A stretch of 12,377 bases of DNA from assembly GCA_900539655.1 (NCBI GenBank), contig UQCR01000159.1, positions 1 to 12,377 of the forward strand. Direction: 5' to 3'. The stretch comes from an uncultured Robinsoniella sp. (GTDB taxonomy: Bacteria; Bacillota; Clostridia; Lachnospirales; Lachnospiraceae). The position numbers and the translations under genes were made by a program. The first letter of the stretch is position 1, and each line of letters begins with the position of its first letter. Positions 1 to 7,500 of the stretch are shown one piece after another. The notes under the pieces are model-generated. The model was given only the letters and a program-made list of their open reading frames with translations. It ran no database searches and had not been told where the DNA came from.

Positions 1-248
1 TAACGGTAAGAACCACCGGAGTTTTGGTTCCCTCGGTTAGCCAGTACCATTGTCATACCAATGGATAAAATCATCAGCTTACTGCCGTTTCTTATAATAT
101 CTATAATTCTTCCATAAAGATGCCCATCTACTATTTTCATCTCGAAGAAGCTTCCCCCAGATATGATTCCATTAAACAGGATAATAGCCAACAATATCAT
201 AAAGGGCCAAAATGCCTGATTTTTAGAAATTTTATTTAGTTTCTTCAT
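1..248 (-). CDS. ytfT: ABC sugar permease, YtfT/RbsC family (partial, N-terminus only)
   Basis: This is the start of the inner-membrane permease of the YtfQ-R-T type importer; 82 codons are visible before the window ends. The ATG at 246-248 follows a strong GGAGGTGA ribosome binding site at a spacing of about 6 bases and overlaps the end of the ATPase gene by 17 bases, so translation is probably coupled. The visible protein has a short Lys-rich cytoplasmic start, one hydrophobic segment at about residues 13-31, then D-G-x-L-Y-G-x-I-I-D-I, which resembles the D-G-R-L-F-G-S-P-I-D-I stretch I recall for E. coli YtfT, and I-G-M-T-M-V-L-A. The following motif, usually A-T-x-G-I-D-L-S-V-G in this family, reads A-N-R-G-N-Q-N-S-G-G here. 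That is an odd divergence, or a sequence error or decay. Identity as a family member is clear; the exact subfamily is inferred from the neighbours. Confidence 0.85.
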   Translation of the reverse strand, partial: MKKLNKISKNQAFWPFMILLAIILFNGIISGGSFFEMKIVDGHLYGRIIDIIRNGSKLMILSIGMTMVLANRGNQNSGGSYR

Positions 249-1761
249 GATTATCACCTCCAGCTATATACCGCATAATTGCTTCTTCTGATATCTGGCT
301 GCCCCGGAGTTCTGTTACTTTTCTCATGTCCCTTAAAATAACCATTCTGCCGCAGCACCTGGTCATCTCATCAATTTCCGAAGAAATGAAGATAACCGCC
401 ATGCCCTGTTTTGCCAGATCCACTACTATTTTTTGTATTTCTGCTTTTGTCCCAATATCAATACCCCTTGTTGGCTCATCCAGCATAAGAAGCTCCGGTT
501 CTGTTGCCAGCCATCTTGCCAGAATTACCTTCTGCTGGTTACCTCCGCTCAGGTTCTTGATCAGCTGTTCCGATGACGGGGTCTTGATTTCCAGTTTTTT
601 AATATATTCATCCGCGATCTTCTCCGACTCCTGTCTGGAGATAAAGTGGAACATTCCCCGCTTCGCCTGCAGCGCCAGGCAGATATTCTCACGGATCGAA
701 AGTTCTCCTACAATACCTTCTGTCTTACGATTCTCAGGGCAGAATGCAATTCCTCTTCGAATCGCATCCAGGGTTCCTTTTAACTTTGTCTTTTCTCCTT
801 TTATTTCAAGAGTTCCTTTTTCCAGATTATCTACACCAAATATTAACCGAGCTGTTTCAGACCTTCCGCTTCCAAGCAGTCCGGAGAGTCCCAATACCTC
901 TCCTTTATTGATCTTCAGATTAAATCCCTGGATTGTTCCTGCCCCCGTGACCTCTGCCATATCTATTAATAATTCATCTGATTTATTTTCTTCTTCATAA
1001 ATTGCCATTGTCTGGTTTAATTTTGCATAATCTTTACCAATCATCTTTCCTACCAGTTCTACTCTTGGCAGGTTCTTTGTTTCATATGTTCCTACGTATT
1101 CCCCATTTCTAAGAACCGTTATACGGTCTGTAATCTCATAAACCTGATCCAGAAAGTGTGTTACGAAAATAATTCCCATTCCTTCTTCACGAAGCTTCCT
1201 CATTGTATCAAACAATTTTTCTACTTCCATGGTAGACAAACTGGAAGTCGGTTCATCCAGTATCAGTACTTTTGCCGATACATCACAGGCACGGGCAATT
1301 GCAATCATCTGCTGGATCGCCACAGAATAATTATCCAGATTCTTGGTTACGTCAATATCCAGATCAAACCTCTTCATCAATTCCCTTGACTTCTGGTTAA
1401 TTGTTTTCCAGTCTATTCTTCCGCCTTTTCTTATTTCCCTGCCTATGTAAATATTCTCTGCCACAGACAAATTCGGACATAGGTTTACCTCCTGGTATAC
1501 CGTGCTGATTCCGTCTGCCTGCGCCTCTAACGGGGATTTCGGATAGATTTCTTTTCCTTCCATCAGAACCGTTCCGCTGTCTCTTTCCTCTACTCCTGTT
1601 AATACCTTAATCAGCGTGGATTTTCCTGCACCGTTTTCTCCTAAAAGTGCCAGAACTTCCCCTTTTCTTAATTCCAGCTGTACGTCACTTAACGCGATGA
1701 CTGCTTTACCAAAGCTCTTTGATATATGATTCATTTGAAGTAAGATGTCCTCTTTACCCAT
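232..1761 (-). CDS. ytfR: Sugar ABC transporter ATP-binding protein, YtfR type (two ATPase domains)
   Basis: This cytoplasmic ATPase powers import of a monosaccharide. At 509 residues it has the usual length for the double-ATPase (MglA/RbsA/YtfR) group. Domain 1 has Walker A G-E-N-G-A-G-K-S-T at 41-49, a degenerate signature Y-S-V-A-I-Q-Q-M at 145-152 and L-I-L-D-E-P at 166-171. Domain 2 has the expected degenerate Walker A G-L-L-G-S-G-R-S at 294-301 (no Lys), a canonical L-S-G-G-N-Q-Q at 404-410, and L-D-E-P-T-R-G-I-D at 427-435. The signature of domain 1 and the stretch T-H-F-L-D-Q-V-Y at 201-208 resemble YtfR rather than RbsA. The ATG at 1759-1761 is chosen because GGAGG lies 9 bases upstream. 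A longer reading from a TTG at 1804-1806 would begin inside the upstream hairpin and has no good site. It lies between the binding protein and the permease, in one operon. Confidence 0.95.
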   Translation of the reverse strand: MGKEDILLQMNHISKSFGKAVIALSDVQLELRKGEVLALLGENGAGKSTLIKVLTGVEERDSGTVLMEGKEIYPKSPLEAQADGISTVYQEVNLCPNLSVAENIYIGREIRKGGRIDWKTINQKSRELMKRFDLDIDVTKNLDNYSVAIQQMIAIARACDVSAKVLILDEPTSSLSTMEVEKLFDTMRKLREEGMGIIFVTHFLDQVYEITDRITVLRNGEYVGTYETKNLPRVELVGKMIGKDYAKLNQTMAIYEEENKSDELLIDMAEVTGAGTIQGFNLKINKGEVLGLSGLLGSGRSETARLIFGVDNLEKGTLEIKGEKTKLKGTLDAIRRGIAFCPENRKTEGIVGELSIRENICLALQAKRGMFHFISRQESEKIADEYIKKLEIKTPSSEQLIKNLSGGNQQKVILARWLATEPELLMLDEPTRGIDIGTKAEIQKIVVDLAKQGMAVIFISSEIDEMTRCCGRMVILRDMRKVTELRGSQISEEAIMRYIAGGDNHEETK

Positions 1762-1804
1762 ATCACATTTCCTCCATTCCTGCTGTTTATCTGCCCCCTT
1801 ATCC

Positions 1805-1838
1805 AAAATCCGCTCTCAGTCGTACTGGAGCGGATTTT
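1805..1838 (-). terminator. Intercistronic stem-loop between binding-protein and ATPase genes
   Basis: AAAATCCGCTC (1805-1815) pairs perfectly with GAGCGGATTTT (1828-1838). The stem continues after one bulged base with CAGT/ACTG around a 3-base loop. It starts about 20 bases after the binding-protein stop codon and is followed on the minus strand by only four T residues. It therefore looks like a leaky terminator or an RNA-stabilising hairpin rather than a full stop, because the ATPase gene follows without an obvious promoter. Such hairpins behind binding-protein genes commonly raise their expression over the rest of the operon. Confidence 0.8.
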
Positions 1839-1859
1839 AATAAGATCATAACAATCTTT

Positions 1860-2957
1860 TTAGTATTGGCGATTTGGTAAATCTGTTGCCGCCGTATCCT
1901 GACGATAGATACCTTCTTCAGATTTAACCCATTTTTCAACTGTTTCGCCATCTTTTAATTTCTGGCAAGTACTGAAGAACTGTTCGCCAAGTAATGGATT
2001 ACATTCTACTGTAACATTAGCTTCCCCTGCTGCCATAGCTTCAAAAATGCCCTTTACGCCGTCTACAGATACTGTTTTAATGTCTTCACCCGGTTTGAAT
2101 CCAGCTTCTTTAATTGCTTCAATTGCGCCAAGCATCATATCATCATTATGTGCATATACGCCTTTGATTTCTTCGCCATAAGTCTTAATGAAAGATTCCA
2201 TAACTTCTTTACCTTTTGCTCTTGTAAAGTCACCGGTCTGGGATTCCAGAATTTCGATATCAGGATGATTTGCTTTAATCTCTTCATCAAATCCTGTTTT
2301 ACGGTCATTTGCTGCAGAAGCACCTACGGTACCTTCTAACTCTACGATTTTACCTTTTTCTTCTAACAATTTGCCCATTTCAATCGCTGCATTCTTACCT
2401 TCTTCAATGAAGTCAGAACCAATGAATGTGGAGTATAAGCTTTCATCTACATCTGCTTTTCTGTCAACGAGAACGATTGGGATTCCAGCTTCCTGAGCCT
2501 CTGTAAACACTGCGTCCCATCCGGTTTCTACTACAGGAGCAAGTCCGATTACATCTACGCCCATTTCAATAAAGGACTTAATTGCTTTGATCTGGTTCTC
2601 CTGTTTCTGCTGAGCATCTGCAAATTTCAGATCAATCGTATCTACATTCTGTCCTGCATAGAATTGGATAGAAGCTGTCTCAGCATCACGCCATCCGGAT
2701 TCCTGTCCGATCTGGGCAAATCCAACTACCAGTTTATCACCGCCTGCACTGTCACCTTTTGCTTCTTCACTTGCTGCTTCAGAACCCTTTACGGTTTCCT
2801 GTGCTTCTGTTGCAGGTGCTTCTGTCTTTGCTGCCTCTGTTGTCTTTGCTTCCGTTGTCTTTGCTTCTGTTGTTCCTGTACTGCTGGAACCACATCCTGC
2901 TGCCATTGCAGCTACCATACTGACACATAATAATACACTAACAAGCTTTTTTTTCAT
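1860..2957 (-). CDS. ytfQ: Sugar-binding lipoprotein of ABC importer, YtfQ type
   Basis: This is the extracellular, membrane-tethered solute receptor, a periplasmic-binding-protein type I fold of 365 residues. The signal peptide is M-K-K-K-L then a hydrophobic stretch, with lipobox A-A-G-C and lipidated Cys22. Residues 23-74 form a low-complexity T-T-E-A-K repeat linker. The mature domain starts at L-V-V-G-F-A-Q-I-G-Q-E-S-G-W-R (76-90). It keeps family blocks I recall in E. coli YtfQ: D-A-Q-Q-K-Q-E-N-Q-I-K-A (114-125), A-P-V-V-E-T-G-W (140-147), V-D-R (165-167), E-G-T-V-G-A-S (208-214), S-Q-T-G-D-F-T-R-A-K-G-K-E-V-M-E-S-F (239-256), Y-A-H-N-D-D-M (268-274) and V-D-G-V (298-301). E. coli YtfQ binds galactofuranose, but the ligand here could also be arabinose or arabinofuranose. 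The start is fixed by GGAGG 8 bases upstream. First gene of its operon; ATPase and permease follow. Confidence 0.95.
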   Translation of the reverse strand: MKKKLVSVLLCVSMVAAMAAGCGSSSTGTTEAKTTEAKTTEAAKTEAPATEAQETVKGSEAASEEAKGDSAGGDKLVVGFAQIGQESGWRDAETASIQFYAGQNVDTIDLKFADAQQKQENQIKAIKSFIEMGVDVIGLAPVVETGWDAVFTEAQEAGIPIVLVDRKADVDESLYSTFIGSDFIEEGKNAAIEMGKLLEEKGKIVELEGTVGASAANDRKTGFDEEIKANHPDIEILESQTGDFTRAKGKEVMESFIKTYGEEIKGVYAHNDDMMLGAIEAIKEAGFKPGEDIKTVSVDGVKGIFEAMAAGEANVTVECNPLLGEQFFSTCQKLKDGETVEKWVKSEEGIYRQDTAATDLPNRQY

Positions 2958-3003
2958 TTTAATATCCTCCGTTTTCTTTGGGTTCTTCCCTTGCTATGAA
3001 CCT

Positions 3004-3032
3004 ATTATATTCTATTTATCTCTTCAGGTCTT
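3004..3032 (-). promoter_or_regulatory. Promoter of the transporter operon
   Basis: On the minus strand a perfect -10 TATAAT (3004-3009) lies 17 bases from a poor -35 AAGACC (3027-3032). This predicts a leader of about 40 bases before the binding-protein ATG. A weak -35 with a strong -10 is typical of an activator-dependent promoter, and a TTGCAA element lies directly against the -35. Confidence 0.65.
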
Positions 3033-3087
3033 TGCAATTTTCCTTTATAAAATTGCAAAATTTTAGCATCCATTTGCTAAATTGCTC
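3031..3087 (-). promoter_or_regulatory. Candidate AraC-type operator array upstream of the transporter operon
   Basis: Three related cores, TTGCAAT, TTGCAAA and TTGCTAA (plus-strand reading), start at 3032, 3053 and 3074, a spacing of exactly 21 bases or two helical turns. The first two also form an 11-base perfect inverted repeat, TTTGCAATTTT (3031-3041) with AAAATTGCAAA (3049-3059). The middle core is part of TGCAAAATTTTAGCA (3054-3068), which recurs exactly in front of the response-regulator gene. Direct repeats spaced about 21 bases and ending at the -35 are the usual layout for AraC-family activators. Binding by the neighbouring regulator is inferred. Confidence 0.6.
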
Positions 3088-3095
3088 ATGGATGC
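3066..3095 (-). terminator. Stem-loop downstream of the response-regulator gene (weak terminator candidate)
   Basis: GCATCCAT (3066-3073) pairs perfectly with ATGGATGC (3088-3095) around a 14-base loop, beginning about 30 bases after the regulator stop codon. On the minus strand it is followed by TAAAATTTT rather than a clean T run, so termination is uncertain. It overlaps the operator array and may have no role as RNA. Confidence 0.3.
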
Positions 3096-3125
3096 CAAAT
3101 AATCAAATCTATGTAATTTTTATTT

Positions 3126-4331
3126 TTATCTTTTATGTGCACACTTACGGTACTCGGCGGGACTGACCCCTGTGATCTTTTTAAATACATTGCTGAAATA
3201 ATGCTGTGTTGTATATCCTACCCGCTCCGCTATTTCATACATTTTCAGATCATCTTCAAAGAGCAGGTCAATTGCCTTTCGGATCCGTACTTTCGTAAGA
3301 TAGTCTATAAACGTAATTCCCATCTCTTTTCGAAAAATTCTGCTTAGATGCTGGGGGGAAAGATACGTATAATCTGCAACATCCTGCAAAGTCAGTTCTT
3401 CCCTGTTATAATTATCTTCTATATATTGTTTCACAATTTTAATTACGCTGGATCCGCCCTTCACCGCTTCCATCTGCTCTGCCGCTCTGTTGTATACGGC
3501 AACCAGGTTTTCATATCCCTCTCCCGTATCCTGAACGGAAACTGCTTTTAAGGGAAGACATTCCTCAACGCTTTCCATGCATTTTAACTGCTTGCGTCTG
3601 AGCTCTTCCGCTCCCATATCTCTTGAGATCACCACCAGATCACCGTTTTCTACCTGACAGGAGGAGACATTTTTCAAATCATTAAAGATTTCATTGCTGA
3701 TGTTCTGCACCGCATAAGTCAGCAGATCATCATCCCAGCTTTCACCCAGGTCTTTATCCACTGCCTGTTCCAGATGAATGATGGTAACTGCATATTGTGT
3801 AGGAATACTGATATCCAGATACTGCATCCGCTCTTCGATTTCTTGTTCTGAGAGCCTGCCCTCCAGCCAGTTCTTCAAAAAGGCATCTACCAGATGTATT
3901 TTATTCTGCTGTAAGGTCATCTTCGCCCATTTCAGATATTTATCCTCTTTGTTCTGCTGGCTTACTTCCTTTAGTACCCCCTGAATCATGTTGTCAAATG
4001 GTTCTTCCATCAATGGCTTCAGGATATACTCAAATACCCCAAGACGAAGGGCTGTTCTGGCAAATTCAAAATCATCGTATCCTGTGATGACAACAATAAT
4101 CGCCTGGGGCTGCAGATTTTTTAATTTCTCAATAAACTGCAGGCCATTCAAAAAAGGCATATTAATATCAACAAAGAAAATATCAATGTCCTGTTCCTGG
4201 GCCATCTCCAATGCCATTTCTCCGTCTTCTGCCTCTGCAACGACTTCAATCTCATCATATTTTCGTAAAAAACTAATAATTCCCCTCCGGATAATGTACT
4301 CATCATCTGCTACCATAGCTTTGCAATTCAT
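3126..4331 (-). CDS. Response regulator, CheY-like receiver plus AraC-type DNA-binding domain (YesN-like)
   Basis: This is a cytoplasmic transcription regulator of a two-component system, 401 residues. The receiver domain (about 1-120) has the acidic pair D9-D10, phospho-acceptor D55 in F-V-D-I-N-M-P, T83 in V-I-T-G-Y-D-D, and K105 in I-L-K-P. The middle (about 120-297) is a poorly conserved linker of the YesN type. The last roughly 104 residues form a double helix-turn-helix AraC domain, with L-T-L-Q-D-V-A and a second helix block ending in the hallmark G-V-S-P-A-E-Y-R. The ATG at 4329-4331 is chosen because GGGAGG lies 9 bases upstream; an in-frame extension would run through the promoter. 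It lies between the glycosidase and transporter genes and probably controls them. No partner histidine kinase is visible. A shared operator at its own promoter suggests autoregulation. Confidence 0.93.
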   Translation of the reverse strand: MNCKAMVADDEYIIRRGIISFLRKYDEIEVVAEAEDGEMALEMAQEQDIDIFFVDINMPFLNGLQFIEKLKNLQPQAIIVVITGYDDFEFARTALRLGVFEYILKPLMEEPFDNMIQGVLKEVSQQNKEDKYLKWAKMTLQQNKIHLVDAFLKNWLEGRLSEQEIEERMQYLDISIPTQYAVTIIHLEQAVDKDLGESWDDDLLTYAVQNISNEIFNDLKNVSSCQVENGDLVVISRDMGAEELRRKQLKCMESVEECLPLKAVSVQDTGEGYENLVAVYNRAAEQMEAVKGGSSVIKIVKQYIEDNYNREELTLQDVADYTYLSPQHLSRIFRKEMGITFIDYLTKVRIRKAIDLLFEDDLKMYEIAERVGYTTQHYFSNVFKKITGVSPAEYRKCAHKR

Positions 4332-4397
4332 CTTTTTCTTCCTCCCATAATTTCCCTCTTCATCAAATGAGACGATAATCCCCCGATGATAAAATAC

Positions 4398-4426
4398 ATT
4401 ATAATGGAAAAATGATCCTTTGACTA
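4398..4426 (-). promoter_or_regulatory. Promoter of the response-regulator gene
   Basis: On the minus strand -10 TATAAT (4398-4403) is perfect and stands 17 bases from -35 TAGTCA (4421-4426; 4 of 6 consensus bases). The predicted leader is about 60 bases. Its presence inside the upstream in-frame extension of the gene supports the start at 4331. Confidence 0.7.
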
Positions 4427-4441
4427 TGCAAAATTTTAGCA
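4427..4441 (-). promoter_or_regulatory. Candidate operator abutting the regulator promoter
   Basis: TGCTAAAATTTTGCA on the minus strand directly adjoins the -35 box and is identical over 15 bases to the element at 3054-3068. Its centre is about 43 bases upstream of the predicted transcription start, a typical class II activator position. Reading on into the -35 it continues A/T-A-G-A/T-C, as does the promoter-proximal core in front of the transporter operon. Confidence 0.55.
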
Positions 4442-4451
4442 CTAATTTATA

Positions 4452-4484
4452 AAAATACCACGCCGGAAAATAGCGTGGTATTTT
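4452..4484 (-). terminator. Rho-independent terminator of the GH43 glycosidase gene
   Basis: AAAATACCACGC (4452-4463) pairs perfectly over 12 bases with GCGTGGTATTTT (4473-4484) around a 9-base loop. On the minus strand the stem ends in a run of five T residues. It lies about 35 bases after the glycosidase stop codon and just upstream of the regulator promoter, so it separates the two transcription units. The arms are A/T-flanked on both sides, so it could also work in the other direction. Confidence 0.9.
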
Positions 4485-4518
4485 ATATACATTATTGTTA
4501 TCGTTTTTATCTTAATAT

Positions 4519-7500
4519 CTATTTCTTAACCAACACGGATACAGTCCTGCTGTATTTTCCATAGACCTTTGATTTGCCTGACGTTTTAAATGCCCTGATT
4601 TTTACGTAGCAGACCTTCTTAGCCTTGAGATTCTTAAGGGTTCTGGATGTTGTTTTCCCGGAACTGATTACAATCTTTTTGACTCCCTTTTTGAATTTTT
4701 TATCCGCTGAGTATGTGATCAGGTATCCGCTTGCACCACTTGTACGCTTCCATGACAGTTTCAAAGTTTTAGATTTCTTTGATATTGCTTTAATATCTGT
4801 GGTTTTCTTTGGTGCAACCGAAACAGTAATTCTTCTGACTGCAGAATCATAATTGGCATTGCCTGCTGCCGTTATGGTAATCTGTGCCTTACCGGTACCC
4901 TTGATTGTCACTTTACCCTTACTGTCCACTTTTACAACCTTCGTATGATCGGACTTATAAGATAACTTACCTTTTCCGGATGCCTTTGCCTTAATATAGA
5001 AGCTCTTATCTCCATCTGTTTTCTTAAAGTCTTTAGCTGTAATCGTCTGTTTCTTTTTCTGGATATCAAAGATTGCTTCCAGACTTACACTTTGTGCCGG
5101 CATCAGGAATGTAATCGTCTGTGACTTTTGCTGATCTGCCGACAGTGTAATTCCGGCTGCCTTCCACTGTGCAAATACCTTGCCGGAAGGAATAGACACC
5201 GATGCTTGAATTCTGGTTCCTGCCGGATACATCTGGTCTTTTGCTGCATTTATTATGGTAATCCCGGCTCCTGCCTTCAACTGGTATTTCGGTTTTTCCG
5301 GAACTACTATATTTTTAAATCCTGCATTTAATACAACTTCATTCTCAGGCATCACGAAAGTAATGGACAGAGCTCTTTTTTCTGCCTCTGTTAACGTGAT
5401 TCCTTTGACTTCCCAACCGGTGAACTCTTTGCCCTGAGGTATCCCCACCGTTGCCTTAACCGTAGTTCCTGCCTGACAGGTACCGTTTGAAGAAGCATTT
5501 TCAATTGTTACATTTGCTCCAGTTGTAACCTTATAATACGCATTTTCCTCATAGACCGGAACGATGCTTCCCCTGCCTCTTGGAACCGTAAATGTAAATT
5601 CTCTGGATTCTTTCTGGTCATCCGTCAGTTCCAGACCGGATACTTCCCAATTACTAAAAGTTTTACCCGGAATTTCGATTGCCTGTACCGTGACATCGGA
5701 ACTAATTCGGAACATATCATCTTTTACATCTCCGCTTACGCTTACGTTTTTATCCACATAAAAACGAACATAAGCAGACAAATCCTTTGCTGCCGCTTCT
5801 AATGATAAATAACGATTTGAAACAGCCTGCACTGCATCTTTATTAACGGCTTTCGCACTTAACAGCGCTCCATAAAAGATTCTCCAGGTCTCAATAGAAT
5901 ATTCCGCTTCCAAAAGCCCCTCCACATCAGCAATCAAAGCATCCAGCTCAGCCCCTGTCTTAACAGTCTGAGGTGCCGGCTGTTCATGAGCTTCCTGCAC
6001 AGTTATATAATCAATATATACATTTCCACTGTTCTCTGCATCTTTTACGTAAGATATGGTGTTATCACCTTTTTTCAGGGTAACGCGGCTGCAGACAGTC
6101 ATCCAGTGCTGCCAGTCCGTTTCTGTTTTGTCAAAGGGAACCGTGACACTTTTTTGACCTGCATTATTTACATAGAGATTCAAGGTGCCCGCCTTTGGTG
6201 TAATATCAGGTATATTTGCTTCCCATTCTCCGCGGTTGTCCGTACTACTGATCGGAGCCTTAACTCCATTCGCATAACGAGCTCTGATAAAATAGTCGCC
6301 ATCTTCCTGTACGTTTACCTTAAACGTTATTTTTTCTCCATTCTTGTCTGTGAATTTACCATATCCGGTTCCCTGGAATCCTTTCCCTTTATATCCTTTT
6401 TGGGCACCGCCTGACAAATCTCCGTCTTCTGCCTGATATGCAAGTCCCAGACCTGGATCGCCGGATGGCAGTGCTGTAAATTCATATGGCGATACGGGCC
6501 TGCCAAAGTTCGGTGATCCATCTTCATTCCATGAGAATTTCTTAATACTTACCTGTCTCCATGCATTATTATTTGACGGATACACTTTTGAATGGAATGC
6601 CATCCAGTCCTCTGTCCCATCAGCTGACTGAAAGAATGAAGCTCTGGCTGGTCCATAGACATCTTTCGATCCCTCGAATACACCTTCTTTATAGGTCCAG
6701 TTATCCGGATTTAACACATCCTCTTTTGTCGTATCAAATACATACATACCCATGTGATATCCTGCTGTCTTAAAGCTTCCCTGGGAAACAGTCATAAACA
6801 GATGCTCCCCATTCACAACTGCTCTGGGGCCTTCACCTCCGAAGCCAGGCAGAAAACTTCTTTCCTCCGTAATCTTAATGGGTGATTCCATTCTGGCAAT
6901 GGCTGGTGACTCCACGCCGCTTTCCATGCTTCCCCAGCAGGCATATAACTGTCCGCGGTACTGGAAAACGGTAAAATCATTTCCCTGTGCAAACTCATTG
7001 GGGTTATTTATTTCCATTCCCGTATACAATACGCCTCTGTCAATCCAGTCCCCCTGGGGATCATCAGTAACAGATTCCATAACACATGCCATATGCCTCC
7101 AGTTATATTCTTTTGCATCTGCACAGTAATAAATATACCATTTGCCGTCAATGAAGAACATTTCCGGAGCAAAGATCCTGGATTTTGAATCATTAAAATC
7201 AAAAATCCTTACTTTTTCTCCCTGATCCAGCAGCGATTTTGATTTGGATACATACATTTTATTGTGGGATGGATCGTTACTGGACGAAACAAAATAATAA
7301 TATCCGTGATGATAGCTGATAAATGGATCCTGTCCCTGATAAAGCGCATTATTGAACTGGGTTAATGCTTCCCCTTTTTGTACACGAATTACATTTAATT
7401 TAAATTCTGCCACTGCATCGGTGATCTTATTGGAATCTTCTTTCAGAACAGATGCGATGATATCAAAGTCTTTTGCATCTGCTGCTATTTCATCTACAAC

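Noticed and set aside
326..1000. 224-codon plus-strand open frame opposite the ATPase
   Set aside because: The minus strand encodes an unmistakable double-ATPase with all motifs; the antisense frame has no start signal or family likeness.
1762..1806. Upstream TTG start adding 15 residues to the ATPase
   Set aside because: It begins inside the hairpin, lacks a ribosome site at the right distance, and the ATG at 1761 has GGAGG 9 bases upstream.
2958..3125. Catabolite-repression (cre) site in the transporter promoter region
   Set aside because: No stretch matching the WTGNAARCGNWWNCA pattern was found by eye here or in the other promoter regions.
4332..4442. Longer N-terminus for the response regulator
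   Set aside because: The extra 37 codons run through the -10/-35 region and operator, and the receiver domain begins right at the ATG at 4331.
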